The notes below the pieces were generated by a model. The model was not told the origin of the DNA. It worked only from the letters and a program-made list of their open reading frames with translations, and made no database searches. Source: Bacillota bacterium (GTDB taxonomy: Bacteria > Bacillota > UBA4882 > UBA8346). Taken from it: 47,523 nucleotides of DNA. The position numbers and the translations under genes were made by a program. Below, piece after piece: positions 35,259 to 43,896 of the stretch. The stretch spans positions 1 through 47,523 of the forward strand of contig JARKQY010000032.1 of the NCBI GenBank assembly GCA_029974635.1. The letters run 5' to 3'. Positions within the stretch are counted from its first letter, which is position 1; each line of letters begins with the position of its first letter.

Positions 35259-36143
35259 ATGAAGGTTTTGGGCCGGTTGGGTTTTGTTTTCATCGGATTA
35301 TTATTGCTGATTCCGGTATTGAATGTTGTAAAGGCCGAATCTGAAATATCATTATCGGCCACAACGATTCGCCCGGGAGATTTTGTACGCATCAAGGTCA
35401 AAGCGCCGCATGGTTCGCTGGTTCGTACCGTTTTCAGAGGCGTTTCCAAAACATTGCTGGAAGGGGATAACGGGACGTTTTTCGGTTTGATTGCAGCCTC
35501 CTATTATACAACTCCGGATGTTTACCCGTTGGGGGTTGAAATTGTCAAAGATGAACAGGTGATGACATCATTGTATCAAATCCAGGTCATTGCGCGCAAG
35601 TTTCCCGAAAGCCGGGTGGTTATGGATGAAGCAAAGCGTAAAAAGATATTGACCACGCCCAACCGGGAGTCGGATACCAAGAAAACCCAGGAAGCCCGTA
35701 AGAAAGTCGCGCAGGAGTCGCAACCGCCTCTCTGGAACAGCGCTTTTATTTGGCCGGTGAAAGGCGCCATCACAACCGAATTCGGTTTTATCCGGTATGT
35801 AAATAATATTGATAACGGGCGGCATTCGGGTTTGGATATCGCGGCCAATACCGGTACGCCTGTGTTGGCTTGTAATGATGGCATCGTGGTGTTTTCAGGC
35901 AATCTTTACTTGACCGGCTTTACCGTCATCGTCTATCATGGTTTGGATTTGTTTAGTTCTTACGCTCACCTTTCCGCGCTCAAGGCTTATGAAGGAGATA
36001 AAATAGCCAAGGGAGATCTAGTGGGACTGGTAGGTTCCACCGGCTTATCCACCGGGCCGCACTTGCATCTGACTTTCCGGGTCGGCGAGACGCCGGTGGA
36101 TCCCAGACTCTTCCTGGAACAAGAGGTTGGTTGGGAGTTTTAA
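35259..36143 (+). CDS. Secreted M23 (LytM-type) peptidase
   Basis: Zinc metallopeptidase predicted to cut peptidoglycan cross-bridges outside the membrane. ATG at 35259 has AGGAGG 6 bp upstream; the longer frame from 35211 has none. Signal peptide (FVFIGLLLLIPVLNVVKA). An N-terminal beta-domain (about 30-125) is followed by a basic linker and the M23 domain (about 160-290). Zinc ligands are visible as HSGLD and PHLH, with the expected SSYAHLS between. No LysM or SH3 wall-binding module. It may also act as a non-catalytic activator of amidases, but the intact ligands favour catalysis. Confidence 0.88.
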   Translation: MKVLGRLGFVFIGLLLLIPVLNVVKAESEISLSATTIRPGDFVRIKVKAPHGSLVRTVFRGVSKTLLEGDNGTFFGLIAASYYTTPDVYPLGVEIVKDEQVMTSLYQIQVIARKFPESRVVMDEAKRKKILTTPNRESDTKKTQEARKKVAQESQPPLWNSAFIWPVKGAITTEFGFIRYVNNIDNGRHSGLDIAANTGTPVLACNDGIVVFSGNLYLTGFTVIVYHGLDLFSSYAHLSALKAYEGDKIAKGDLVGLVGSTGLSTGPHLHLTFRVGETPVDPRLFLEQEVGWEF

Positions 36144-36389
36144 AGGAAGACTTTGTGAAATAATATTTGAATCGTACGGAATCGGCCATATTTCGGGATT
36201 TTTTGCCCGGTTGAAGTATGGTCTTCATTTTTTGTTTCAGATGTGTTAGAATATAATTAACAAAATGTTCAGAAAATATAGCTAATAAAATGTTTGGGCA
36301 AACAAATATTACATAGAGGCCATTTCGTTTGTCCAAAACTTTAGGGGAGAGGGGGGATGAATCCGGGCATCTTTATGTCGGACAATGCC
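36144..36389. other. Spacer upstream of the first GH16 gene
   Basis: No gene. A small hairpin TGAAG-tatggt-CTTCA with a six-T tail at about 36214-36235 may terminate the M23 transcript. TATAAT at about 36254 is a candidate -10 for the GH16 gene, but the -35 is unclear. Confidence 0.4.
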
Positions 36390-36500
36390 GGGATTCTGTG
36401 CGAGAACACTTTTTATGGCCTAGAACCACAATATTTTGTATTAGGTAATGTTGCTATACACTAAATATGCCTTGAAAGCCTATTACCCGCACAGACTCCC
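36390..36500. repeat. Copy A of a ~110-bp element with terminal inverted repeats
   Basis: Starts GGGATTCTGTGCGAG and ends CCCGCACAGACTCCC. The ends pair over about 12 bp with one mismatch. Copy B is at 43499-43608. Conserved blocks are CACAATATTTTGTATTAG, ACTAAATATGC and CCTATTACCCGCACAGACTC. It ends 21 bp before the ribosome site of the GH16 gene, so it lies in or directly before its leader. Not a family I recognise: either a MITE-like repeat or a structured RNA. Confidence 0.75.
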
Positions 36501-36536
36501 AGGTGTCATTTGAAAACGAACAGAGGGAGGAAACGT

Positions 36537-38678
36537 ATGTTGAAAAGTAAACGACTTATATTATTAGTAATGGCTGTATCATTAATGGTGACAATATTTA
36601 TTCCGGTACAATTAAGCGCTGCCCCGATGGATTGGGTTTTAACGTGGAGTGATGAGTTTAATGCCGCTGATGGTACAGGCATCAACACCTCTAGATGGGC
36701 TTATGATCCCGGAACCAATCCCGGCAACGCCGAGAAGCAGTATTATACCACCAGTACCAAAAACATTTTTCATCGCGGCGGGAATTTAGTCATCAAAGCC
36801 TTTGCGGAAGCATACGGCGGCATGAACTACACCTCCGGCCGGATCCGAACCTACAATGTTCATGATGTTACCTTTGGTAAAATTGAAATGCGGGCCATGT
36901 TACCCAGTGCTCAAAAAGGAGTGTGGCCTGCTTTTTGGCTGCTGGGAAGCAGTTATGAGTTGATTGCATGGCCGGATTGCGGTGAAATTGATATTCTGGA
37001 ATATGTGGGAAAACTGGATCCGAACTATATTTACGGCACATTACACGGACCGGGTTACAGCGGCGGAGCAGGAGTCGGCACCAAGGTCTATTGCGCCAAT
37101 CCCCAAGCTTATCATACATATGCAATTGAATGGGAACGGGATGTCATCCGCTGGTATTTTGACGGCGTCCAGTTTCATCAAGTCACTGCCGCTGATCTGG
37201 CGGCCAGGGGTTTAAAATGGATGCACAACCATGATTTCTACCTTATTTTAAATCTGGCTATCGGCGGGCTCTGGCCGGGCGATCCCGATGCAACCACCGT
37301 ACTGCCGCAAGAATATGTCATTGATTATGTGCGGGTATATAAACGCGAATCCACGATTCCGGTGGTAAAAACTCTTCCGGCCCGCATCGAAGCCGAGGAC
37401 TATATTAATAAAAGCTATGTACAAGGCCATATTCTGCGTGAGGATTGCAGTGAGGGCGGTTTGGATGTCGGATTTATTCATGAAAATGAATGGATGGATT
37501 ATACCGTAAATGTTCCGGCTACTGCTGATTATCGGTTCAGTTGCCGGGTCGCCGGCCCCGCCCCGGTGGGTAATATTCAGTTGCGAAGCGGGTCAACCGT
37601 TCTGGGTACGGTGGCTCCCGTAGCTACCGGCGACTATCAGGCATGGACCACTACCGCGCAAACCACAGTGCGCTTGAATGCCGGTCAACAAACATTACGG
37701 ATCTTCTTTAACGGATCGGGATTTAATATTAACTGGTTTGAGTTAACCGCCAGCGGTCAACTCCCCACGGCGACTCCGACACCGGTGGGGGCCACGGCAA
37801 CCCCGACGCCGGTAGGACCTACCGCGACCCCGACGGCTCCGCCCGCGGGAAAAGTAATACCGGGTAAGATTGAGGCTGAGAGCTATGATGCCATGTCCGG
37901 TATTCAGACCGAGACCTGTTCGGAAGGCACACAGAATATTGGCTGGATTGATGCCAACGACTGGATGGATTATAACGTCAATGTCCAGACAACCGGCTCC
38001 TATAGCGCCAGTTTCCGGGTATCCAGCCCTTATGCCAATACTCAGTTACAGTTAAGAAGGGGGACAACGGTGTTAGCTACAGTAACAGTCCCCAATACCG
38101 GCGGTTGGCAGGCTTGGGCTACCGCCAGCGCCAATGTCAATTTAACAGCCGGTAGCCAAACTTTACGGGTCCATGCAGCAACCAATGGTTGGAACTTTAA
38201 CTGGATGAATTTCGCTTTAACTGGCGGAGCAACTGCAACACCTACCCCGACAAGACCGGCGGCTACCGCCACGCCTACTCAGCCTCCGGGCTCCGCCAAT
38301 TTGGCAAGAGGCAAAACGGCTACCGCTTCTTCTACGGAGGATAGCATGTTTCCGGCCAGCGCATCGGTGGATGGCGATACCGGAACCCGTTGGAGTTCGG
38401 CTTTCTCTGATCCGCAATGGCTCAGGGTTGATTTAGGGGCTTCGTACTCCATCAGCAGAGTCGTTTTAAGGTGGGAAGCCGCGTACGCCAGATCCTATCA
38501 AGTCCAAACTTCAACGAATGGGACGAGTTGGACCACTGCGTGGTCAACCACAACCGGCGCCGGTGGAGTAGTTACAGCCACCTTTACACCCAGAACCGCC
38601 AGGTACGTAAGAATGTATGGGACTGAGCGAAGTACGCAATGGGGATATTCACTCTGGGAGTTTGAAGTATATCAATAG
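36537..38678 (+). CDS. Secreted GH16 endo-beta-glucanase with two CBM6 and a CBM32
   Basis: Predicted endo-beta-1,3(4)-glucanase (laminarinase type). ATG at 36537 with AGAGGGAGG 6 bp upstream; an upstream TTG at 36510 is rejected. Signal peptide to about 24. GH16 domain (about 26-265) opens VLTWSDEFN and carries the catalytic EIDILE at 150-155: Glu150 nucleophile, Asp152, Glu155 acid/base. Then CBM6 (about 279-405), Thr/Pro linker, CBM6 (about 438-563), linker, and CBM32/F5-8C (about 587-713; TRWSSAFSDPQW, RYVRMYGTERSTQWGYSLWE). Both CBM6 copies keep the WMDYxVNV and SGFNINW-type ligand strands. Secreted, single-gene transcript closed by a terminator. Confidence 0.94.
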   Translation: MLKSKRLILLVMAVSLMVTIFIPVQLSAAPMDWVLTWSDEFNAADGTGINTSRWAYDPGTNPGNAEKQYYTTSTKNIFHRGGNLVIKAFAEAYGGMNYTSGRIRTYNVHDVTFGKIEMRAMLPSAQKGVWPAFWLLGSSYELIAWPDCGEIDILEYVGKLDPNYIYGTLHGPGYSGGAGVGTKVYCANPQAYHTYAIEWERDVIRWYFDGVQFHQVTAADLAARGLKWMHNHDFYLILNLAIGGLWPGDPDATTVLPQEYVIDYVRVYKRESTIPVVKTLPARIEAEDYINKSYVQGHILREDCSEGGLDVGFIHENEWMDYTVNVPATADYRFSCRVAGPAPVGNIQLRSGSTVLGTVAPVATGDYQAWTTTAQTTVRLNAGQQTLRIFFNGSGFNINWFELTASGQLPTATPTPVGATATPTPVGPTATPTAPPAGKVIPGKIEAESYDAMSGIQTETCSEGTQNIGWIDANDWMDYNVNVQTTGSYSASFRVSSPYANTQLQLRRGTTVLATVTVPNTGGWQAWATASANVNLTAGSQTLRVHAATNGWNFNWMNFALTGGATATPTPTRPAATATPTQPPGSANLARGKTATASSTEDSMFPASASVDGDTGTRWSSAFSDPQWLRVDLGASYSISRVVLRWEAAYARSYQVQTSTNGTSWTTAWSTTTGAGGVVTATFTPRTARYVRMYGTERSTQWGYSLWEFEVYQ

Positions 38679-38695
38679 TTGAAAATATCGGACTT

Positions 38696-38721
38696 AAAAG
38701 CGGGGGCGACTCCGCTTTTTT
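38696..38721 (+). terminator. Rho-independent terminator after first GH16 gene
   Basis: AAAAGCGG pairs with CCGCTTTT, followed by T6, starting 17 bp after the stop. Confidence 0.88.
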
Positions 38722-39034
38722 GTTTGGTGCGCCCGGTAGGGGATACAGTTAAAGGGAAAAGTTGTCAAATACAAAAAATCTACCGGAATTAAACCGGCAA
38801 TTATGATACAGAAGATATGTTAAATCACCGGAGTAGGAGAACAAAAGATGGTAAATTTAATAAGGTATTATATAATAAAATAAATGATAATGAGAATAAT
38901 CACTTGGTGTTCATAAATGATGGCTCAAGATTGTCATTTTTATGAATTATTGCTATAAATTTTTTAGTTGGTTAACGTAACAAAAAGAGGTATGATAGTA
39001 GTGAATCGATCTGATGCAAATGGGGGGCAATCCA
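38722..39034. other. Promoter region of the LacI-family regulator
   Basis: AT-rich, no gene. GTTAACGTAAC at 38971-38981 is a short imperfect palindrome resembling the GTTAGCGCTAAC operator downstream, and could be an autoregulatory site. A -10-like TATGATAG follows at about 38991. Confidence 0.4.
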
Positions 39035-40057
39035 ATGGTAACTCAGTCTGAAGTAGCAAAGCGGGCAGGGGTTTCGTTTATCACTGTATCCCGGGTAATC
39101 AATAATAAGGGTAATGTAAAGGAAGAAACACGGGAACGGGTGTTGGAAGCCATTAAGGAACTGAAATATTACCCTAATAGTCTGGGCCGGGGGTTAAACT
39201 CCAACAAGGTGAATACAGTGGGAATCGTGATTGCGACTTTAATGGGCGTAAATATTCATGGCAATCAATTCTATAACGAATTAATGTCCGGTATTGAGGG
39301 AATTTGTATTCGTAATTCCCACGATATGCTTATCTCCACCCAAAAAAAATATCCGGGGGTGGAGTATGATTACCTTAAGCTGTATTATGAACGGAAAATT
39401 GATGGAATCATTATGGTTTCTCCCAATATTCCGGAATCCCAATTGCGGCAGATTGAAGAAGAAAGGATACCATGTGTAATTATCGACGACCATTCCGACG
39501 AACACCGCATCAGCTATGTGGACGCCGATAACCGGGAGGCTGTTAATCTGGCGGGGGATTATTTATTTCAAAAAGGCCACCGTAAAATGGGTTTTTTAAA
39601 GGGTGTTGAGAACAATCGCAATGCCCAAGACCGGCTGGCAGGTTTTTATGATGTAATCGCCAAACACAACCTGGATCTAAAAGAGGATTGGATCTTAGAA
39701 GGAGATTTTACGGTAGAAGGAGGTAGGGATGCTCTGCGGAAGCTCGTAGCCCAAAATAATTTACCTACCGTTCTACTTTGCGCCAACGACCAAATGGCAT
39801 TGGGGGTAATGGCCGAGGCCAAAAACGCCGGGCTAAAAATTCCCGAAGATCTCTCGGTTATGGGTTTTGATGGTATTGAAGCCCACCGTTACACCACCCC
39901 GATATTGACTACCATGCGCCAACCTTTGGTGGAGATGGGAGTAGCCGCCGCTGAAATGCTCTTCGAACAGATCAACAATACTGATTATGTTCAAGAGATC
40001 CGGATATTTCCGGTGGAATTAATTTCCGGGGAAAGTGTTAAGGATGTAGCCGGCTAA
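39035..40057 (+). CDS. LacI-family transcriptional regulator
   Basis: Sugar-responsive repressor or activator, 340 residues. ATG at 39035 with GGGGGG about 8 bp upstream; the ATG at 39014 is rejected. N-terminal HTH with the canonical SEVAKRAGVSFITVSRVINN and hinge YYPNSLGRGLNS, then a periplasmic-binding-protein-like sensor (about 60-335; VGIVIATLMG, DGIIMVSPNIPE, CANDQMALGVM, DLSVMGFDGIE). It sits between GH16 and GH30 beta-glucanase genes, and a perfect LacI-type palindrome lies 82 bp past its stop, before the GH30 gene. Likely effector: a beta-glucan oligosaccharide (inference). Confidence 0.93.
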   Translation: MVTQSEVAKRAGVSFITVSRVINNKGNVKEETRERVLEAIKELKYYPNSLGRGLNSNKVNTVGIVIATLMGVNIHGNQFYNELMSGIEGICIRNSHDMLISTQKKYPGVEYDYLKLYYERKIDGIIMVSPNIPESQLRQIEEERIPCVIIDDHSDEHRISYVDADNREAVNLAGDYLFQKGHRKMGFLKGVENNRNAQDRLAGFYDVIAKHNLDLKEDWILEGDFTVEGGRDALRKLVAQNNLPTVLLCANDQMALGVMAEAKNAGLKIPEDLSVMGFDGIEAHRYTTPILTTMRQPLVEMGVAAAEMLFEQINNTDYVQEIRIFPVELISGESVKDVAG

Positions 40058-40138
40058 AATGCAATATTTCATTAATCGTTTCATAAAATAAGATAAAATA
40101 TATTTATTCTTAATTAATGGTGTGATAAAATGAAATAA

Positions 40139-40154
40139 ATGTTAGCGCTAACAT
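40139..40154. promoter_or_regulatory. LacI-family operator upstream of the GH30 gene
   Basis: ATGTTAGCGCTAACAT is a perfect 16-bp palindrome with the central CG typical of LacI/GalR operators. It lies between the LacI gene and the GH30 gene, 146 bp ahead of the GH30 start. Confidence 0.75.
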
Positions 40155-40300
40155 ATTCAAATTATGTTATACAGCCACCCCAAAAATCGGGACCTACCAG
40201 TGGAATATTGAAGGGAGGGATGTGGAAAATAAATGTAGTGTATGGCAAAGAGGTTACCATTTATACCATTACACCAGGTACATTTTAAGGAGGAGAATGG

Positions 40301-43030
40301 ATGAAAGGAAAGAAATTGTTGATTTTGGTTTTTCTGATAGCGGCTGCATTATTGACCATGAAGATGATTCCATCATCAATTGATGCCGCCACAACTTACG
40401 CGATTCCAGGGCAGATAGAGGCTGAAGAATATAGCGCCATGTCCGGAATTGGACTTGAAACATGTTCCGAAGGGGGACAAAATGTGGGCTGGATCGATAC
40501 CGGAGATTGGATGGATTATAGTATTAATGTTAACGCCACCGGATCTTATAAGGTTGAATACCGGGTATCCAGCCCATATGCTACTGGAAGAGTTGATTTG
40601 CGTTCGGGGGCTGTGAATTTGGCTACCAGTTCCATACCTGAAACCGGTGGTTGGCAGACGTGGACTACCGTTTCCGCCACGGTTACATTAAATGCAGGAA
40701 TTCAAACGATTCGGATTTATGCGAACGCCGGTGGTTGGAATCTTAACTGGGTTAAGATTACCGCATTGGGAACAGTAACCCCAACACCTACGCCAACACC
40801 AACACCTCTTCCGCCAACAGGCAATAGGATACCGGGTAAAATCGAATCCGAGAATTATAGCGCAATGTCGGGAGTTGAAACCGAGGCATGTTCCGAAGGA
40901 ACACTGAATGTAGGCTGGATTGATACTGGTGATTGGATGGACTATGCGGTAAATGTTCAAAATACCGGTAGTTATAAAGTGGAATACCGGGTGTCCAGCC
41001 CAAATACTACCGGAAGAATCGATTTTAGATTAGGAACGACGACTTTAGCTTCTACTCCCGTAACTGGAACGGGGGGGTGGCAAACCTGGACAACTGTCTC
41101 CGCAACTGTCAATTTAAATAGCGGAAACCAAACAATCCGGATCTATGCCGGCAGTGGCGGCTGGAACATCAACTGGATTAATTTTACAACTAGTGGAACT
41201 TCCACTGCAACGCCAACTCCAACCCAAGCGATAACCCCGACTCCGACATCAACAGCATCTAATTTGGCATTAGGCAGACCGGTCATTGCATCATCCATCC
41301 AGAGTTCCGATATGCCTGCAGCCAACGCGGTGGACGGCAACACCGGAACCCGCTGGAGTTCAGCTTTCTCCGATCCCCAATGGATTTATGTTGATTTGGG
41401 TTCAATTTGCACGATTAGTCAAGTTAAACTGAATTGGGAAGCTGCTTATGCCCGATCATACTCGATTCAGATCTCTAATGATGCAACAAGCTGGACATCC
41501 CTGTGGTCCACTACCAGCGGCGCCGGAGGAACTGTAACCATCAATGTATCCGGAAGCGGCAGATATGTCAGAATGTATGGAACCACAAGAAGTACCCAGT
41601 ACGGTTATTCGTTATGGGAGTTTGAGGTTTATGGCGCCGGCGGCCCGACACCTACACCCGGACCAACCCCGACCAGCACCCCAACGCCGCCACCCGGAGG
41701 AACTACGGCCCAGATCATCCAAACCTCACAAGCAGGAGACAGGCTCACAACCAAACCTTCATTAACCTTTAGCGATGATGATGGTTCCAACTTGCCGTTG
41801 ATTACCATATATCCGGCCCAGACCTACCAAACCATCATCGGTTTCGGTGGCGCTTTAACCGAATCTTCCGCTTATGTCCTTGATAGAGCCGGAGCAGCCA
41901 AACGAAGCCAGATTCTTAACGAATACTTTTCCGCCTCGGGGTCAAACTACACCATGGCCCGGGTACATATCAACAGTTGTGATTTTTCATTGGGCAATTG
42001 GAATTATGATAATGTCGCCGGAGATACCAATCTGACCAATTTCAGTATTGCTCACGACAGGGAGTTGATTATTCCCTTAATTAAGGATGCTAAAGCCATT
42101 TCACCGAATCTGAAAGTCTTTGCATCCCCGTGGAGCCCGCCGGGATGGATGAAGCAAAACGGGCAAATGAACGGCGGTAGCCCGTTACGGACCGAATATT
42201 ACGGAACCTGGGCTTTATATTTCTCCAAATACATCAAGGCTTACGCGGCAGAAGGAGTCGGTATTTGGGGGGTCACCATCCAGAATGAGCCGATGCACTG
42301 GCCGACCTGGGAAGGCTGCCAATATTCCATAACCCAAATGCGGGATTTCCTGAAGAACCATCTGGGTCCCCAGTTAAAGAACGATCCGGCGACCAGTGCG
42401 GTTAACATTATGATCTTCGACCATAATAAGGGTGAGATCGTCCAGTGGGCCGACGGCATTTTAGGGGATGCAACCGCGGCTTCCTATGCCTGGGGCACCG
42501 CCTTCCATTGGTACGGTGAGGATAACTTCGGGAATTTGACCACGGTTCATAATAAATATCCATCCAAGCATCTGATTCATACCGAAGGCTGCCAGGAAGG
42601 AGGCCCGCATTTGAATGAATGGGCTCCCGCTGAAAGATATGGCCACAAGATGATGGGTGACTTGAACAACTGGACCGAAGCGTGGGTGGATTGGAATATC
42701 GTGCTGGATCAACAAGGCGGTCCGAACCATGTCAATAATTTCTGCTCGGCGCCGATTCATGTTGATTTGACCAATGGGAATATTATTCATAACCCATCTT
42801 ATTACTATATCACTCAAATCAGCCGCTATGTAAAACCCGGCGCGGTCAGAATCGGCTGGAGTTCAAATGTCCCCGGTACTGAAATGACGGCATTTAAAAA
42901 TCCCGATGGCAAGATTGCCGTAATCGTAATGAATAACAGCGCCAACAATGTAAGCTTCAAGCTGAAGAACGGCACCCGGATAATTAAACCGTCGTTACCG
43001 GCCCATTCAATTGCAACGTATATTTTTTGA
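40301..43030 (+). CDS. Secreted GH30 beta-glucanase with N-terminal CBM6-CBM6-CBM32
   Basis: Retaining GH30 enzyme; in a beta-glucan cluster an endo-beta-1,6-glucanase role is likely, although glucosylceramidase-type activity cannot be excluded. ATG at 40301 with AAGGAGGAG about 6 bp upstream. Signal peptide (to about 29), CBM6 (31-150), linker, CBM6 (174-300), linker, CBM32 (about 319-448), linker, GH30 barrel plus beta-domain (about 467-909). Catalytic acid/base Glu663 in TIQNEPMHW, nucleophile Glu762 in IHTEGCQ. GFGGALTESSAY marks the domain start. Binding modules precede the catalytic domain, the reverse of the GH16 enzymes. Preceded by a LacI operator, followed by a strong terminator. 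Confidence 0.94.
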   Translation: MKGKKLLILVFLIAAALLTMKMIPSSIDAATTYAIPGQIEAEEYSAMSGIGLETCSEGGQNVGWIDTGDWMDYSINVNATGSYKVEYRVSSPYATGRVDLRSGAVNLATSSIPETGGWQTWTTVSATVTLNAGIQTIRIYANAGGWNLNWVKITALGTVTPTPTPTPTPLPPTGNRIPGKIESENYSAMSGVETEACSEGTLNVGWIDTGDWMDYAVNVQNTGSYKVEYRVSSPNTTGRIDFRLGTTTLASTPVTGTGGWQTWTTVSATVNLNSGNQTIRIYAGSGGWNINWINFTTSGTSTATPTPTQAITPTPTSTASNLALGRPVIASSIQSSDMPAANAVDGNTGTRWSSAFSDPQWIYVDLGSICTISQVKLNWEAAYARSYSIQISNDATSWTSLWSTTSGAGGTVTINVSGSGRYVRMYGTTRSTQYGYSLWEFEVYGAGGPTPTPGPTPTSTPTPPPGGTTAQIIQTSQAGDRLTTKPSLTFSDDDGSNLPLITIYPAQTYQTIIGFGGALTESSAYVLDRAGAAKRSQILNEYFSASGSNYTMARVHINSCDFSLGNWNYDNVAGDTNLTNFSIAHDRELIIPLIKDAKAISPNLKVFASPWSPPGWMKQNGQMNGGSPLRTEYYGTWALYFSKYIKAYAAEGVGIWGVTIQNEPMHWPTWEGCQYSITQMRDFLKNHLGPQLKNDPATSAVNIMIFDHNKGEIVQWADGILGDATAASYAWGTAFHWYGEDNFGNLTTVHNKYPSKHLIHTEGCQEGGPHLNEWAPAERYGHKMMGDLNNWTEAWVDWNIVLDQQGGPNHVNNFCSAPIHVDLTNGNIIHNPSYYYITQISRYVKPGAVRIGWSSNVPGTEMTAFKNPDGKIAVIVMNNSANNVSFKLKNGTRIIKPSLPAHSIATYIF

Positions 43031-43053
43031 AGTTAATTTCAAAATGGATGAAG

Positions 43054-43086
43054 CTGCCGGCGCTGCTTTTAGCCGGCAGTTTTTTT
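43054..43086 (+). terminator. Rho-independent terminator after GH30
   Basis: CTGCCGGC and GCCGGCAG form an 8-bp GC-rich stem followed by seven T. Confidence 0.93.
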
Positions 43087-43453
43087 AACATGAATCCGGC
43101 AAGCCACTTTCATCATTGCTGGTGTTTCGCACCTGCCGGGGCGTGGTTTGAGTTTGCTTTATAGTAACATTATATTGCCAAACGATTATGATAAGAGTTA
43201 TAATAATATTATCACAACAGAGATTGATTTGAATTTTCATATAAAATTACTCCGGGAATTGAGGTGGGCTAATCGTGGTGCAACGGAAAAACTCAATAAT
43301 CCCGCTGGTACTAGGTTTGATGAAGACGGGAGCTATCCCGTCTTCATCATTTAAACCTTCATTTGTAACGTCCTTACAGGGCGTTAAGCGCCCCTGGGGA
43401 CGGTAAAATACAATAAAATTGATACATGATTTTAACCGCAAGTTAACATATTG
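43087..43453. other. Spacer with two inverted repeats
   Basis: No convincing gene. 43318-43349 is a perfect 14-bp palindrome (TGATGAAGACGGGA, loop GCTA). At about 43368-43408 CGTCC/GGACG encloses AGGGCG-ttaa-GCGCCCCT, a nested hairpin without a T-run. These may insulate the next promoter from upstream transcription. Confidence 0.45.
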
Positions 43454-43482
43454 TTGTAACTCTTGCAAAAATGATATATAAT
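43454..43482 (+). promoter_or_regulatory. Promoter of the second GH16 gene
   Basis: TTGTAA (43454-43459), 17-bp spacer, TATAAT (43477-43482). The same sequence block, from about TTTTAACCGCAA to ATGATATATAATA, recurs ahead of the third GH16 gene. The leader to the GTG start is about 400 nt. Confidence 0.75.
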
Positions 43483-43498
43483 AGTATTGGTAGGATGA

Positions 43499-43608
43499 GG
43501 ATTCTGTGCGAGTAACACTTGTTTAAAACTTAAAATCACAATATTTTGTATTAGATCTATTACTGAATACTAAATATGCTTTGAAAACCTATTACCCGCA
43601 CAGACTCC
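43499..43608. repeat. Copy B of the ~110-bp element with terminal inverted repeats
   Basis: Starts GGATTCTGTGCGAGTAA and ends TTACCCGCACAGACTCC; the end sequences match as inverted repeats at 15 of 17 positions. It begins 16 bp after the -10 box, so the transcript would start almost at its first base. The related promoter region at 46 kb lacks it. Confidence 0.75.
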
Positions 43609-43610
43609 TA

Positions 43611-43622
43611 GTTGGCGTAAAC
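43611..43622. promoter_or_regulatory. Candidate regulator site GTTGGCGTAAAC
   Basis: Shared with GTTGACGTAAAC at about 46094-46105 and similar to GTTAACGTAAC before the LacI gene. TTRRCGTAA has LacI-operator-like symmetry around CG. Only a weak palindrome; inference. Confidence 0.3.
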
Positions 43623-43896
43623 ACTACCCGTAATTTGCGGGGAATGTTGTTTGTTTAGGTGAAAGTGCTTTATATATAAGACTGTAATTGTTTTTAAGTT
43701 GCTTGCGCCTTCTATTTCCGGAGTAAAAATCCAGATTCAGGGGCAGATGTATGTTGAGTTCTTTTCAAAGTGAAAATAAGCTGTTTTAACAGGAAAAGGG
43801 GTGATGCCCGGCTGAAATCCCGGTTATAATTGATGTTTGAAGATTTTGCAAAAGATTATCTTCAAAACGAGAATTAAATGAGGAGGAAAGGTAAAA
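43623..43896. other. Remaining leader of the second GH16 gene
   Basis: No gene. The stretch around 43797-43825 can pair GGGTGATGCCC and CCGG-CTGAAAT-CCGG. No known riboswitch recognised. Confidence 0.3.
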
